DNA of 64,000 nucleotides from Cypionkella psychrotolerans (lineage in GTDB: Bacteria > Pseudomonadota > Alphaproteobacteria > Rhodobacterales > Rhodobacteraceae), in NCBI RefSeq assembly GCF_001294535.1, contig NZ_LGIC01000034.1:1-64000 (forward strand). Direction: 5' to 3'. The translations under genes and the position numbers were made by a program. Of the stretch, positions 51,515 through 61,456 are shown one piece after another. Every line of letters begins with the position of its first letter. The first letter of the stretch is position 1. The notes under the pieces are model-generated. The model saw only the letters and a program-made list of their open reading frames with translations, was not told the origin of the DNA and ran no database searches.

Positions 51515-52240
51515 TTAGGCGTCTGACGGCAATTCACCCGCCTCGGTGATTATGGCGTCAAAATCACTGACATCTGCAAAGTGGGCAGGTCGCACACGGC
51601 CGATCTTGCTTTGGTCGCAGACCAGATAGCGGCGCTGCGCCATCTCCATCGCTTTGCGCTTGATTGGCACCTCGTGGAACTGCTCGCAAGACACCCCGCG
51701 CTGCCGGTCCACGCCAGAGGCGGACAGGAAGGCGACATTGATACCCAAGGCGTTCAGCGTATCGGCCCCAGAGGCCCCGGCGAAGGAGGCCGAGGTGGGG
51801 TGAAAGACTCCGCCCAAAAGAATAAGTGTGATATTTTCCTTTGTAATCATACGCTCTGCCGTATTGAAAGCATAGCACACCACCGTCAGGCGGGTATCGG
51901 CAGGGATCAGATCGACAAGATGGGTGAGCGTACTACCACAATCTATGAACACGGTTTCGTCCGGCTGAAGATAGCGCAAGGCGTGGATGGAGGCTTGGCG
52001 CTTGGCCACGGAATGGCTTTCGGCAGCGCGGTCGATGGCATAGGGGGCTTCCAGATCGGGCCTGCCTGCCGGAATGATATGCGCGCCGAGGGTGCCGAAC
52101 AGGTCGGGGTTTTCAGCCACATCGCGCCGCACTGTCATTTCTGACACCTGCATCAAGGCTGCGGCTTCCTTCAGGTGGATCACTTTCCGTTCGGCCAAAG
52201 CCAGCGACAGCGCCATTATGCGGCGGTCTTTTGCGGTCAT
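51515..52240 (-). CDS. DeoR-family transcription regulator
   Basis: 241 residues. The N-terminal DeoR HTH covers KDRRIMALSLALAERKVIHLKEAAALMQVSEMTVRRDV, and the effector domain has the sugar-isomerase-like FIDCGSTLTHLVDLIP and LLGGVFHPTSASFAG with the VCDQSKIGR strand. AGGAGG lies seven bases before the ATG at 52240. With deoC and ALDH downstream, it probably responds to deoxyribose phosphate or a related sugar phosphate. Confidence 0.88.
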   Translation of the reverse strand: MTAKDRRIMALSLALAERKVIHLKEAAALMQVSEMTVRRDVAENPDLFGTLGAHIIPAGRPDLEAPYAIDRAAESHSVAKRQASIHALRYLQPDETVFIDCGSTLTHLVDLIPADTRLTVVCYAFNTAERMITKENITLILLGGVFHPTSASFAGASGADTLNALGINVAFLSASGVDRQRGVSCEQFHEVPIKRKAMEMAQRRYLVCDQSKIGRVRPAHFADVSDFDAIITEAGELPSDA

Positions 52241-52267
52241 TTTGTAGCCTCCTGAACGGTCGCTTAC

Positions 52268-52283
52268 TGTTATTTTTATAACA
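52268..52283. promoter_or_regulatory. perfect operator copy before the DeoR-family gene
   Basis: TGTTAT-TTTT-ATAACA lies 28 bases upstream of the regulator ATG and is followed by TTACT. It implies autoregulation, with the same protein acting at the two sites before deoC. Confidence 0.7.
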
Positions 52284-52528
52284 TTACTGGCCATTTTTCA
52301 ACCATTGTTATGAAGTAAACAATCTGGGGGCCTGTCTGCCGACTTTAGTTTGCCGACTACCAGGAAGGCGCGCGGGGCTTCGACCAGCTTTGTCGTTTTG
52401 CACATTTTTATCGCATACTCACGGCATTTGCTCACAGTTTAATCATATGCCTGCACCATGAACTGATGCTGGCCCTGTTGACTGCGGTTGCGCTTTCCTC
52501 GCGCGGCGCATCGCCGTCTTCCAATACC

Positions 52529-53113
52529 ATGACACAACGGCTTTCCATCATTGTGGTCGAGAAGGACCGCGCCCGCGCGATGCTGATCGTGGATGGTCTG
52601 CGCGACGCCGGTGATTTTGATGTGATGGTGATTGCCGAGGAAACCGGGCTTGCCCGTCGCATTGCCCAGCGCAATCCTGATCTGGTGCTGATCGACGCCG
52701 GAAATCCCTCGCGCGATGTGTTGGAGGAACTGGCTTTGGCGACGGGGCCGACCGAACGCCCTGTGGCGATGTTTGTCGATCAAAGCGATGGCAGCCTGAC
52801 CAAAGCGGCGATTGAGGCCGGGATGTCGGCCTATGTGGTCGATGGCCTGCGGGCGGATCGGATCAAGCCGATCTTGGATGCGGCCATCGCGCGGTTTCAT
52901 ATGCTGCAAAAGATGCGGATTGAGTTGGTTGAGACTCGCCGGGCGCTGGAAGAACGCAAGGCGATTGACCGCGCCAAGGGGATTTTGATGCGCGCGCGCG
53001 GTATTGGCGAGGAAGAAGCCTACGCCTTGCTGCGCAAGACCGCGATGGATCAGGGGCGCAAGCTGGCCGATGTGGCTTCAGCTTTGGTCCTTGCGGCGGA
53101 TTTGTTGAAATGA
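52529..53113 (+). CDS. nasT: NasT, ANTAR-domain antiterminator for nitrate assimilation
   Basis: 194 residues. The receiver-like N-terminal domain (LSIIVVEKDRARAMLIVDGL, LVLIDAGNP) is followed by a coiled segment and the ANTAR domain (RRALEERKAIDRAKGILM to LADVASALVLAADLL). ANTAR domains bind RNA with paired hexaloop hairpins and block terminators. NasS holds NasT inactive without nitrate or nitrite. It overlaps nasS by four bases. I chose the internal ATG at 52529 by homology, with no strong ribosome-binding site. Confidence 0.9.
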   Translation: MTQRLSIIVVEKDRARAMLIVDGLRDAGDFDVMVIAEETGLARRIAQRNPDLVLIDAGNPSRDVLEELALATGPTERPVAMFVDQSDGSLTKAAIEAGMSAYVVDGLRADRIKPILDAAIARFHMLQKMRIELVETRRALEERKAIDRAKGILMRARGIGEEEAYALLRKTAMDQGRKLADVASALVLAADLLK

Positions 53114-54282
53114 GCGTGACCCTGCGCCTTGGCTATGTACCGCTGCTGGATGCCGCGCCCTTGATCATCGCCGAGGCTTTGGGCTTTGCCGAGGAGGAGG
53201 GGCTGTCGCTGGATCTGCACGCTGCCCCCAGTTGGGCGGCGTTGCGCGATATGCTGGCGGTGGGGCAAGTTGATGCGGCGCAGATGCTGGCACCGGTGCC
53301 GGTGGCGATGGCCTTGGGCTTGGGGCGTGGCCCGGTGCGGTTTGAGGCTTTGTGTGTGCTGAACCTGAATGGCAATGTGGTTGGGATTTCCAACGCTTTG
53401 GCAGCCAAGATGGCAAGCGCGGGGTATGGCTTTGATTTCACCGACGCGGCGGCGGCGGGGCAGGCTTTGTTGGAGGCTGCGCCCAGCCTGCGCATCGGTG
53501 TGCCCTATACGTTTTCGATGCACCGCGAGTTGTTGCTGTATTGGCTGGCAGCTTCTGGCGCGCATGCGGCGCAACTCGATATCCGCACCGTGCCGCCGCC
53601 GCGTATGGCCGAGGCGCTACAGGCAGGCGAGATTGATCTGTTTTGTGTGGGTGAGCCTTGGGGTTCTGTCGCGGTGGAGAACGGTTCCGGCACTCTGCTG
53701 CTGCCGACCTCGGCTTTGTGGGCGCGGGCACCGGAGAAAGTACTGGCGACCCGGTTGGGTTGGGCTGCGGCAGAGCCCGCGCTGGCGGGGCGGCTGTTGC
53801 GCGCCTTGTGGCGGGCGGGGCGTTGGCTGGGGCGGGCGGAAAACCACATCATCGCGGCGGAGATGCTGACTGCGCAGGGGCGCATTGCCGTGTCGGCGGA
53901 ACTGGTGGAGCGGGCGTTGACCGGTCGGATTGTGACCGCACCGGATGGCCGCGAACATGTGACGCCGCAGCTGATCGAGTTCTTTGAGGGTGCGGCGGGC
54001 TTTCCGTGGCGCAGTCAGGCAGCGTGGATTGGCGCATCTTTGGCGGGGCGGCATGGGCTGGATGTGGCCGAAGCGTCGGCCTCTGCCGCCGATGTGTTCC
54101 GCAGCGATCTCTATCGTCTGCATCTGCGCCCCGCGGGTGCCATTCTGCCGGGCGCGTCTGAGAAGCTTGAGGGCGCTTTGGCAATCGACACCGCTGTTCC
54201 TGCCGAGCGTGGACAGCTGATTCTGCCCGCCGATCGCTTTTTTGACGCCCGAATTTTCGACCTGACCGCGCTTGCACGCTGA
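53110..54282 (+). CDS. nasS: NasS, nitrate/nitrite sensor of the NrtA/CmpA family
   Basis: 390 residues. This NrtA-like solute-binding fold lacks a signal peptide, as expected for a cytoplasmic sensor. [22 protein letters not shown] begins the domain, and [35 protein letters not shown] and [14 protein letters not shown] are the ligand-site regions. Ligand binding is known to free NasT. The nasT-nasS pair sits directly upstream of the leader and the nrt operon. Confidence 0.9.
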   Translation: MSVTLRLGYVPLLDAAPLIIAEALGFAEEEGLSLDLHAAPSWAALRDMLAVGQVDAAQMLAPVPVAMALGLGRGPVRFEALCVLNLNGNVVGISNALAAKMASAGYGFDFTDAAAAGQALLEAAPSLRIGVPYTFSMHRELLLYWLAASGAHAAQLDIRTVPPPRMAEALQAGEIDLFCVGEPWGSVAVENGSGTLLLPTSALWARAPEKVLATRLGWAAAEPALAGRLLRALWRAGRWLGRAENHIIAAEMLTAQGRIAVSAELVERALTGRIVTAPDGREHVTPQLIEFFEGAAGFPWRSQAAWIGASLAGRHGLDVAEASASAADVFRSDLYRLHLRPAGAILPGASEKLEGALAIDTAVPAERGQLILPADRFFDARIFDLTALAR

Positions 54283-54391
54283 AAAAAGTGGCAGTGCGAT
54301 GCTGCGACTGCGAAATCGTCATAAATTGCACAGAATCCGACACGGATGATTTGACGCTGCAGCGCGGCATCGGCAGATTTAATCCAAGCAC

Positions 54392-54453
54392 GAAGGCAAT
54401 GACGCCTTCACCGCCGACCCCCAAAGTTGGGAAAAGCCGAGCACCGCCGCTCG
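54392..54453 (+). ncRNA. ANTAR RNA target: two A1/G4 hexaloop hairpins
   Basis: Hairpin P1 is GAAGGC-AATGAC-GCCTTC (54392-54409). Hairpin P2 is CGAGC-ACCGCC-GCTCG (54438-54453). Both have six-base loops with A at position 1 and G at position 4, the signature recognised by ANTAR proteins. P2's loop and 3' arm are also the 5' arm of the following terminator, so NasT binding would prevent termination. Confidence 0.85.
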
Positions 54454-54492
54454 ATCCACTGCCTCTGTTGGCATGGGATCTGGCGGCTTTTT
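54446..54492 (+). terminator. conditional rho-independent terminator upstream of nrtA
   Basis: GCCGC-tc-GATCC-ac-TGCC-tctgtt-GGCA-tg-GGATC-tg-GCGGC followed by TTTTT (54488-54492). The three paired blocks are symmetrical around the loop. Its first arm overlaps hairpin P2 by eight bases (54446-54453), making the two structures exclusive. Confidence 0.85.
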
Positions 54493-54533
54493 GCATTTCA
54501 ACGCCCCGTTGCGGGGACATCCGGGAACCAGAC

Positions 54534-55892
<1,359 letters not shown>

Positions 55893-55957
55893 ATCAATAG
55901 TTTATCTGGATTGTCTGGCGGAGGCGCCGGAAAACGCCGCCGCTGATGGAGACTGAC

Positions 55958-57043
55958 ATGACCCTGCTTGACCCTGCCGCTTTGCCCGAAGAACCCGCCC
56001 GTGACCGCGCCGCAAGGCTGGACAAGCTTTATCGCTTGATCAGCAAATGCGACAAATGGTTCAAGCTGCTGGGGCTGGCATGGATCACTCCGATATGGCG
56101 CGTGCTGGCCGGGGATAATCCGCGGGGCCAAGTGCCGGAAATCTGGCGGTTGGCGGTCGTGCCAATGTTGGCGATTGCGGGTTTCTTAGCACTTTGGGCC
56201 AGCCTTGCGCCGATGGTACAGACTTCGCTGGGCGCTATTCCGGGGCCTTTGCAGGTGTGGGAACAGGCGGTTGCTTTGGACGCCAGCGCTGCGGCTGAAG
56301 GCGTGAAAGAGCAGGAGTTTTACGCCAAGCAGGCCGCGAAAAACGCCGCTTTGGTGGCGGACGGCAAGGCGGACGAGGTGAGAACTCCGGCCTATACCGG
56401 CAAGCCGACCTATTATGCGCAGATCTGGACCTCAATTAAGACGGTGTTCGCGGGGTTTCTGATTGGCACGGTGATTGCGGTGCCTTTGGGAATTTTGGCG
56501 GGGCTGTCGGCGACGGCAAACGCGGCGATCAACCCGCTGGTGCAGTTGTTCAAACCGGTGTCGCCGCTGGCTTGGCTACCGATTGTGACGATGGTGGTCT
56601 CGGCGGTGTACACGGACGGCAATATGCCGAAAAGCTTCATTGTTTCGGCCTTTACGGTGACGTTGTGTTCGCTGTGGCCGACGCTGATCAACACCTCGCT
56701 GGGGGTGGCGTCAATTGACAAGGATCTGGTCAACGTCAGCCGTGTGCTGAAGCTGTCGTTGTGGAAAAAGATCACCCGGTTGGTGCTGCCCTCGGCGCTG
56801 CCGTTGATTTTCACTGGGCTGCGGCTGTCTTTGGGCGTTGGCTGGATGGTGCTGATTGCCGCAGAAATGTTGGCGCAGAATCCGGGGCTTGGCAAATTCG
56901 TCTGGGATGAGTTTCAGAACGGATCGGAGCAATCCCTAGCCAAGATCATGGTTGCAGTGCTGACCATTGGCATCATCGGCTTTCTGCTTGATCGGGTGAT
57001 GTTCGCTTTGCAATCGCTGTTCACCTTCTCGAATAATCGGTGA
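55958..57043 (+). CDS. nrtB: NrtB, nitrate ABC transporter permease
   Basis: 361 residues. Its N-terminal helix and a charged extra segment (about residues 95-150, rich in Ala/Lys/Glu) precede the typical MetI-like permease core: [27 protein letters not shown], the [11 protein letters not shown] cytoplasmic EAA-type region and [24 protein letters not shown] lies seven bases before the chosen ATG; another in-frame ATG is four codons upstream. Confidence 0.92.
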   Translation: MTLLDPAALPEEPARDRAARLDKLYRLISKCDKWFKLLGLAWITPIWRVLAGDNPRGQVPEIWRLAVVPMLAIAGFLALWASLAPMVQTSLGAIPGPLQVWEQAVALDASAAAEGVKEQEFYAKQAAKNAALVADGKADEVRTPAYTGKPTYYAQIWTSIKTVFAGFLIGTVIAVPLGILAGLSATANAAINPLVQLFKPVSPLAWLPIVTMVVSAVYTDGNMPKSFIVSAFTVTLCSLWPTLINTSLGVASIDKDLVNVSRVLKLSLWKKITRLVLPSALPLIFTGLRLSLGVGWMVLIAAEMLAQNPGLGKFVWDEFQNGSEQSLAKIMVAVLTIGIIGFLLDRVMFALQSLFTFSNNR

Positions 57044-58692
57044 GCGGGATGGGCATTCTTGAGTTTAACAATGTTTCCAAGGGCTACGGCGATATGCCTG
57101 TGCTGCGGAACCTGAGCTTTCAGGTGCAGGACGGCGAGTTTCTGGCGATCCTTGGCTTCTCTGGTTCCGGCAAAACCACGTTGATCAACCTGATGGCCGG
57201 GCTGACCCTGCCGGATCGCGGCGAGGTGAATTTCAAGGGTGCACCGGTGACCGGGCCGGGGCCCGAGCGCGGGCTGGTGTTTCAATCCTATGCGCTGATG
57301 CCGTGGCTGACGGTGGCGGGCAACATTGGGCTGGCGGTCGATGCAGTGTCCAAAGGCAGCAAGGCTGAACGCACCGCTTTGGTGCAGAAATATATCAAGA
57401 TGGTGGGTTTGGGCCATGCCGCAGATCGTCGCCCGGCGGAACTTTCCGGTGGGATGCGGCAGCGGGTGGCTGTAGCGCGGGCTTTGGCGATGCAGCCGGA
57501 AGTGCTGCTGATGGACGAGCCTTTGTCGGCTTTGGATGCGCTGACGCGGGGCAATGTGGCCGCAGAAATTGAGGCGATCTGGGCGGCGGACAGGCGCACC
57601 GTGGTGCTGATCACCAATGATGTCGATGAAGCTTTGGTGCTGGCCGACCGCATCCTGTGCCTCAATCCAGATGGTAGTTTGGGTGCGGCGTTTCCGGTCA
57701 ACCTGCCGCGACCGCGCGACCGCAGTTCGATGAACGAAAGTGCTGAATTCAAAACCTTGCGCGCCGATGTCACCGCCTATCTGATGGATGTCGGCATCAA
57801 ATCCAAGCTGCCGGAAACCCGGCTGCTGCCCGCTTTGACCCCGCGCCATGCTTTGCCGAAAGCCTATGCCAAGGCCGCCAATTCGGCGTTGGACGCACGT
57901 TATCTGCGCTATTCGCAGCTGCACAAGGTCTATGCCACCGCCAAGGGGCCTTTGACGGTGGTGGAGGATTTCAACTTGATCCTGAAGAAGGGCGAGTTTG
58001 TCAGCCTGATCGGCCATTCCGGCTGCGGCAAATCCACCGTTTTGACAATGACGGCGGGGCTGAACAGTATCTCGAAGGGTGCGATCACGCTGGACGGCAC
58101 GCATGTGGAAGGTGCCGACCCCGAGCGCGCCGTGGTGTTCCAATCGCCCAATCTGTTCCCTTGGCTGACGGCAAAGGAAAACGTCGCCATCGGCGTGGAC
58201 AAGGTTTATCCAAAATCCACCCAAGTCGAACGCCAAGAGGTGGTGGAATATTATCTGGAGCGTGTCGGGCTGGGCGATGCGATGAACCGTCAAGCGGCCG
58301 ATATGTCGAACGGTATGCGGCAGCGGGTTGGCATCGCGCGGGCCTTTGCCTTGTCGCCCAAGCTGCTGTTGCTGGATGAGCCGTTCGGGATGCTCGACAG
58401 CCTGACCCGGTGGGAATTGCAGGAAGTGCTGATGGAGGTGTGGTCGCGCACCAAAGTCACCGCCGTTTGTGTCACGCATGACGTGGACGAGGCGATTTTG
58501 CTCGCCGACCGCGTGGTGATGATGACCAACGGGCCGAACGCCACGATTGGCAAAATCACCGAGGTGAAACTGCCGCGCCCGCGCAGTCGCCGCAGCCTGC
58601 TGGAACACCCAGACTATTATCACTACCGCAGCGAAGTGCTTGCATTCCTTGAAGAATACGAACACGGCCACAAGAAGAAGGACGTCGCGTGA
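57040..58692 (+). CDS. NrtC/NrtD-type fused ABC ATPase
   Basis: 550 residues, two ATPase domains in one chain. The first (1-230) has Walker [10 protein letters not shown], signature LSGGMRQRV and Walker [12 protein letters not shown]. The second (about 290-540) has GHSGCGKST, signature MSNGMRQRV and [15 protein letters not shown] in place of SGG is usual for nitrate ATPases. The linker carries no NrtA-like domain, unlike cyanobacterial NrtC. The GTG start overlaps the nrtB stop by four bases. Confidence 0.9.
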   Translation: MSGMGILEFNNVSKGYGDMPVLRNLSFQVQDGEFLAILGFSGSGKTTLINLMAGLTLPDRGEVNFKGAPVTGPGPERGLVFQSYALMPWLTVAGNIGLAVDAVSKGSKAERTALVQKYIKMVGLGHAADRRPAELSGGMRQRVAVARALAMQPEVLLMDEPLSALDALTRGNVAAEIEAIWAADRRTVVLITNDVDEALVLADRILCLNPDGSLGAAFPVNLPRPRDRSSMNESAEFKTLRADVTAYLMDVGIKSKLPETRLLPALTPRHALPKAYAKAANSALDARYLRYSQLHKVYATAKGPLTVVEDFNLILKKGEFVSLIGHSGCGKSTVLTMTAGLNSISKGAITLDGTHVEGADPERAVVFQSPNLFPWLTAKENVAIGVDKVYPKSTQVERQEVVEYYLERVGLGDAMNRQAADMSNGMRQRVGIARAFALSPKLLLLDEPFGMLDSLTRWELQEVLMEVWSRTKVTAVCVTHDVDEAILLADRVVMMTNGPNATIGKITEVKLPRPRSRRSLLEHPDYYHYRSEVLAFLEEYEHGHKKKDVA

Positions 58693-61127
58693 TGAAACAG
58701 AAACTTGTCGTCATCGGGGCGGGCATGGCCTCGGGCCGGGTGCTGGAACAACTGACGGATGCAGCGCCGGATGCGTTTGATATCACCCTGTTCAACGCAG
58801 AGCCGCGCGGGAACTACAATCGGATCATGCTTTCCCCAGTTTTGTCAGGCGAGAAAACCTATGCGGAAATCGTCACGCATGACGACGCTTGGTATGCCGC
58901 ACGCGGTGTCAAAACCGTGTTGGGCCACGCTGTCACCAAGATTGACCGTGCCGCAAAAACCGTGACCAGCGCCGGGGTGGAGACGCCTTATGATCAGTTG
59001 ATCATCGCGACCGGATCTGCGCCCTTCATCATTCCGGTGCCGGGCCACAAGCTGCCCGGCGTCGTCACTTACCGCGATCTGGAAGACACCAATGCGATGA
59101 TAGCGGCAGCCAAGCCGGGGGCCAAGGCGGTGGTGATTGGCGGCGGGTTGCTGGGGCTGGAAGCCGCTGCAGGGATGCAGTTGCGCGGCATGGAGGTGGT
59201 GGTGATCCATCTGATGGGCCATCTGATGGAGCGGCAGTTAGACCCCGCCGCAGGCTATTTGCTACAAAAGTCGCTGGAGGCGCGGGGGATGAAAATCCAC
59301 TGCAAAGGGGCGACTAAGGCCATCCTCGGCACCGACCGGGTAGAGGCCGTTCTGCTGGAGGATGGCACGGTTTATGACGCCGATATCGTCTGCATGGCGG
59401 TGGGTATCCGCCCCGAAGTGCGGCTTGCGAATGACGCGCATCTGGATGTGGGGCGTGGCATCATGGTGAATGATGCGATGCAGACCTCTGACCCAGCGAT
59501 CTGGGCGGTGGGCGAATGTATTGAGCATAACAAGCAGTTGTTTGGGCTTGTGGCTCCGCTTTATGACCAAGCCAAGGTTTTGGCGCAGGCTTTGCTGGGG
59601 CAGGAAAGCGCCTTCCGTCCGGTGCAGACGGCGACCAAACTGAAGGTGACGGGTTGCGATTTGTTCTCGGCTGGCGATTTTGCCGACGGTCCGGGGCGCG
59701 AGGATATCGTGTTCCGCGATCCGGCGCGGGGGGTTTACAAACGGCTGGTGATTGAGGGCGACCAACTGGTCGGCGCGGTGATGTATGGCGATACCGCCGA
59801 CGGCAACTGGTTCTTCGGGCTGATCAAAGATGGCACCGATATTACCGCGATGCGCGAGACCTTGATCTTCGGCCCAGCCTATCAAGGGGGTGCCCAAACG
59901 GACCCTATGGCAGCCGTTGCAGCCTTGCCGCCTAGCGCGGAGATTTGTGGCTGTAACGGCGTTTGTAAGAGCAAGATCGTTGATGCGATCCTCGGCGGAG
60001 CCAATACGTTGGACCTCGTGCGGGCTACGACCAAAGCCAGCTCCAGTTGTGGCACCTGCACCGGTTTGGTCGAGCAGGTGATGGCGGTGACGTTAGGCGA
60101 CAGCTTTACCGCCAACGCTAACCCCGCGATGTGCAAATGCACCGATCATACGCATGAGGATGTGCGGCGGCTGATCAAGTCGATGGCGCTGAAGTCGATC
60201 CCGGCGGTGATGCAGGAACTTGGCTGGCGCTCGGTTGGCGGCTGTGCGTCCTGCCGTCCGGCGTTGAATTATTACCTGATCGCGGATTGGCCGACGGAAT
60301 ATGTCGATGACCGCCAAAGCCGTTTTGTTAACGAACGGAACCACGGCAATATCCAAAAGGACGGAACCTATTCGGTAGTGCCGCGGATGTGGGGTGGGGT
60401 GACGACGCCGTCCGAATTGCGCGCGATTGCGGATGCGGCGGACAAATACAATGTGCCGCTGGTGAAGGTGACGGGCGGTCAGCGGATCGATCTGTTGGGC
60501 GTGAAGAAGGAAGATTTGCCGTCGATGTGGCAAGATCTGAACGCGGCGGGGATGGTGTCGGGTCATGCCTATGCCAAAGGGCTGCGCACGGTGAAAACCT
60601 GCGTGGGGTCGGATTTCTGCCGCTTTGGCACGCAGGATTCCACCGGGCTGGGGATCAAGCTGGAGAAGCTTTTGTGGGGGTCTTGGACACCCGCAAAGGT
60701 GAAACTCGGCGTCTCGGGCTGCCCGCGCAACTGTGCGGAGGCGACCTGCAAGGATATCGGCGTGGTTTGCGTGGACAGTGGCTATGAGATTTCGGTGGCG
60801 GGTGCTGCCGGGATGGATGTTCGCGAAACCGAGTTTCTGTGCAAGGCCACCACCGAGGCTGAAACCATGGAAATCATCGCGGCCTTCGTGCAGCTTTACC
60901 GAGAAAACAGCCGCTATCTGCACCGGATTTACAAATGGGTCGGCAAAGTGGGTCTTGGTTGGTGTCAGGAGCAGATGGCCGACCTGACGGTGCGTCGGGC
61001 TTTGTATGACCGCTTCATGCTGTCGCAATCGGTCTATCAGATTGACCCGTGGGCGGAGCTTTCCAAACCCGACCAACGGGCGCAGTGGGTGCCGATGGCC
61101 GATCTTTCGCTGGAGGCCGCCGAATGA
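58692..61127 (+). CDS. nirB: NirB, assimilatory NAD(P)H nitrite reductase large subunit
   Basis: 811 residues, in order: pyridine-nucleotide-disulphide oxidoreductase domain (VVIGAGMASGRVLEQL; VVIGGGLLGLEAAAGM; TSDPAIWAVGECIEH), a BFD-like [2Fe-2S] domain near residue 415 (ICGCNGVCK and SSCGTCTG), and the sirohaem/[4Fe-4S] core with CVGSDFCRFG near 637 and GVSGCPRNCAEA near 675. It reduces nitrite to ammonium. The ATG at 58692 overlaps the upstream stop; a GTG immediately before is the alternative. Confidence 0.96.
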   Translation: MKQKLVVIGAGMASGRVLEQLTDAAPDAFDITLFNAEPRGNYNRIMLSPVLSGEKTYAEIVTHDDAWYAARGVKTVLGHAVTKIDRAAKTVTSAGVETPYDQLIIATGSAPFIIPVPGHKLPGVVTYRDLEDTNAMIAAAKPGAKAVVIGGGLLGLEAAAGMQLRGMEVVVIHLMGHLMERQLDPAAGYLLQKSLEARGMKIHCKGATKAILGTDRVEAVLLEDGTVYDADIVCMAVGIRPEVRLANDAHLDVGRGIMVNDAMQTSDPAIWAVGECIEHNKQLFGLVAPLYDQAKVLAQALLGQESAFRPVQTATKLKVTGCDLFSAGDFADGPGREDIVFRDPARGVYKRLVIEGDQLVGAVMYGDTADGNWFFGLIKDGTDITAMRETLIFGPAYQGGAQTDPMAAVAALPPSAEICGCNGVCKSKIVDAILGGANTLDLVRATTKASSSCGTCTGLVEQVMAVTLGDSFTANANPAMCKCTDHTHEDVRRLIKSMALKSIPAVMQELGWRSVGGCASCRPALNYYLIADWPTEYVDDRQSRFVNERNHGNIQKDGTYSVVPRMWGGVTTPSELRAIADAADKYNVPLVKVTGGQRIDLLGVKKEDLPSMWQDLNAAGMVSGHAYAKGLRTVKTCVGSDFCRFGTQDSTGLGIKLEKLLWGSWTPAKVKLGVSGCPRNCAEATCKDIGVVCVDSGYEISVAGAAGMDVRETEFLCKATTEAETMEIIAAFVQLYRENSRYLHRIYKWVGKVGLGWCQEQMADLTVRRALYDRFMLSQSVYQIDPWAELSKPDQRAQWVPMADLSLEAAE

Positions 61128-61456
61128 ACTGGATCGACATTGGCGCGTTGAGTGACATCCCGGCACAGGGTGCGCGGGTGGTGAAAACTGCCGCTGGCTG
61201 TGTGGCGGTGTTCCGTACTGCCGAAGATCAGGTGTTCGCGCTTGACGACAGCTGCCCGCACAAGGGCGGACCACTGTCGGAAGGCATCGTGCATGGCAAT
61301 GCCGTCACCTGCCCGCTGCACGCTTGGGTGTTTTCCTTGGAAACCGGCGTGGCGCTGGGGGCGGATGAAGGCGCGGTACAAAGTTATCCGGCGCGGGTCG
61401 AAGCTGGCCGGATTTTGCTAGATGCCAGCCGTTTGGTCCGGCGGTCAGCCGCATGA
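61124..61456 (+). CDS. nirD: NirD, nitrite reductase small subunit (Rieske-like)
   Basis: 110 residues. Rieske [2Fe-2S] ligands are complete: Cys-Pro-His in DDSCPHKGGPLSEG and Cys-Pro-Leu-His in VTCPLHAWVFSLETG. Some NirD homologues have lost these ligands, so a redox-active subunit is indicated here. ATGA overlaps with nirB and with nasA show tight coupling. Confidence 0.94.
   Translation: MNWIDIGALSDIPAQGARVVKTAAGCVAVFRTAEDQVFALDDSCPHKGGPLSEGIVHGNAVTCPLHAWVFSLETGVALGADEGAVQSYPARVEAGRILLDASRLVRRSAA

Larger units (their letters stand above)
54283..54533 (+). promoter_or_regulatory. nrtA leader region
   Basis: The 251-base gap between nasS and nrtA. It holds two hexaloop hairpins and an overlapping terminator (below), then a short CCCCG-TTG-CGGGG hairpin (54504-54516) near the nrtA start. 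A TGGCAG...GC motif at 54289-54302 resembles a sigma-54 site but has one base too few between GG and GC. The promoter is therefore not identified. Confidence 0.75.

Noticed and set aside
54289-54302. sigma-54 promoter TGGCAG...TGC before nrtA
   Set aside because: Only nine bases separate GG and GC instead of ten.
56914-58671. Minus-strand open frame of 585 codons opposite the fused ATPase
   Set aside because: His/Gln/Arg-rich shadow; both Walker motifs are on the plus strand.
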